Below, piece by piece: positions 62,961-64,000 of a stretch of 64,000 nucleotides of DNA. Position numbers and translations under genes: made by a program. The notes under the pieces are model-generated. The model was given only the letters and a program-made list of their open reading frames with translations. It made no database searches and was not told the origin of the DNA. Each line of letters starts with the position of its first letter. Position 1 is the stretch's first letter. Where the stretch lies: NCBI GenBank assembly GCA_013398615.1, contig VZSR01000479.1:5927105-5991104 (forward strand), given 5' to 3'. Source of the stretch: Brachypodius melanocephalos. Lineage: Eukaryota; Chordata; Aves; Passeriformes; Pycnonotidae.

Positions 62961-64000
62961 CCCCCTATGTTGTATTTAGGTCTGCAGGAATAATGAAGTC
63001 TTTTTCTGCCAACAATCTATTTAACAGAACATCTCTTTTTTCTTTCTTTCCCTCAAATATAAACATAGGTTTTCTGTGGTGCAATTATTGGTACATTCAA
63101 TACATACATTCCTGGAGAAACCATTCAGGTCCTGCTAATTGTTTGTAGTGAGTTTAGTCATGAGGAAGGTTACAGTACACTTGAAGAATATATGCTGGCT
63201 GAGTAATGGATGTGCCAAGTGGCTGGGTTGTGACAGGACACAGGCACCTCAGGCTGGCTTCCCAGGAGATTATCATTCCAAGCCCACCTTGAGATTTAAT
63301 TGAAGGTGAAGACTCAGTGTGTGTGTATTCCAGTGGATCTGCACTACAACAGAGTTGAAATGTGATTTATAAGTCTACCCAGGCACTCCTAGCATAGGTT
63401 GTCTCTTAGAGCAATTCTTACTCAACAGAGGGACAAGGCTGGAATATAAATGTGAGTGCAAAGTACAGCTGAGACATACTTGCATGAAATTTAAAAGAAT
63501 AGGAAAACATGAGACTGAATGTGTGCAAGTGTAATGCATAATCATCCTCTTACAACAGAGGAGATATGCTTTCTGAAAAAGCCCTTCTCAGACTTGACAC
63601 TTTCCTTTTGCAGTGGACAAGGGGAAAAAGAATGGCATTTATGTCAGAATAATTAACTTGGAAGGTACAGAGAGCCAGCTTTTTCTAATTAACTGACACT
63701 TATCCAGCTTCCCTAGGAATTACCTAAGACTCTAAAGTTAAGTAGGTCAGTACAAAACTAGGGTGTTAGTTTCTGTATTATGTTTCAAATTATAACTTTA
63801 ATAGTTTCCTCACTTACAGAAGGGGTCTGCAGACTGCAGTCACAAATCATATCCCTATCATGAAATTCTGTAGATTTAAAGTTTTCTCCACCATGTATTT
63901 CTCAGAAATTTTAGCTATTTGCTTTATACTTACGGTTTTAACCATGATGCTAGAGATATATAATTCCAGTCAGTGTGTCTTTATCAACTTGTTTTGAGGG

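Larger units (their letters stand above)
57089..64000 (+). other. SPOCK1: SPOCK1 intron after the first coding exon (partial)
   Basis: Begins with the consensus donor GTAAGT and continues to the window edge. The next SPOCK1 exon would start with the DDYFRNWNP-type segment and is not found here. Introns of this gene are very large in vertebrates, so this fits. The intron is AT-rich and holds homopolymer T runs (57574-57594, 57761-57772, 60053-60067 and 62945-62960). I see no CR1 or LTR copy in it. All open frames within it are unrecognised and presumed chance. Confidence 0.85.

Overview
The window is vertebrate nuclear DNA, almost certainly from a bird. It carries several 3'-end fragments of CR1 LINEs ending in the 8-bp ATTCTATG-type tail, which are the dominant interspersed repeat of avian genomes. 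It also holds one solo retroviral LTR, low overall gene density and a single sharp CpG island. A C-rich patch built on a ccccaaat motif and the look of the LTR would fit a songbird, but that is inference.

The only gene I can support is the 5' end of SPOCK1 (testican-1) on the + strand. Its CpG-island promoter lies at about 56.1-56.96 kb. A predicted non-coding first exon ends at 56511, and the first coding exon is 56921-57088, encoding the signal peptide and the conserved testican N-terminal block (NHGNFLDNDKWLSTVSQYD, then KDKYWNKFRD). Everything from 57089 to the right edge is the intron after that exon. The rest of the gene lies beyond the window.

The left 55 kb is non-coding. I found no exon that belongs to a recognisable protein. 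It contains three clear CR1 fragments (6.4-6.7, 14.2-14.7 and 27.7-28.0 kb), one probable old degraded CR1 (47.5-47.7 kb), one LTR (18.9-19.3 kb, minus strand), a possible second LTR-like piece (about 34.0-34.4 kb), and microsatellites and homopolymers. In mammals the region 5' of SPOCK1 is a long gene-poor interval before KLHL3. This window looks like the avian equivalent, probably holding distal regulatory DNA that cannot be recognised from sequence alone.

The most unusual part is the SPOCK1 promoter edge. A 25-bp minisatellite (55675-55772) runs into a minus-strand CR1 3' end (55780-56095), which runs directly into the CpG island. A TATTTAAA box inside the CR1-derived DNA lies just upstream of the predicted first exon. 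I found no new enzymatic, defence or mobile system. The interest is in promoter architecture and the variable N-terminus of testican-1.
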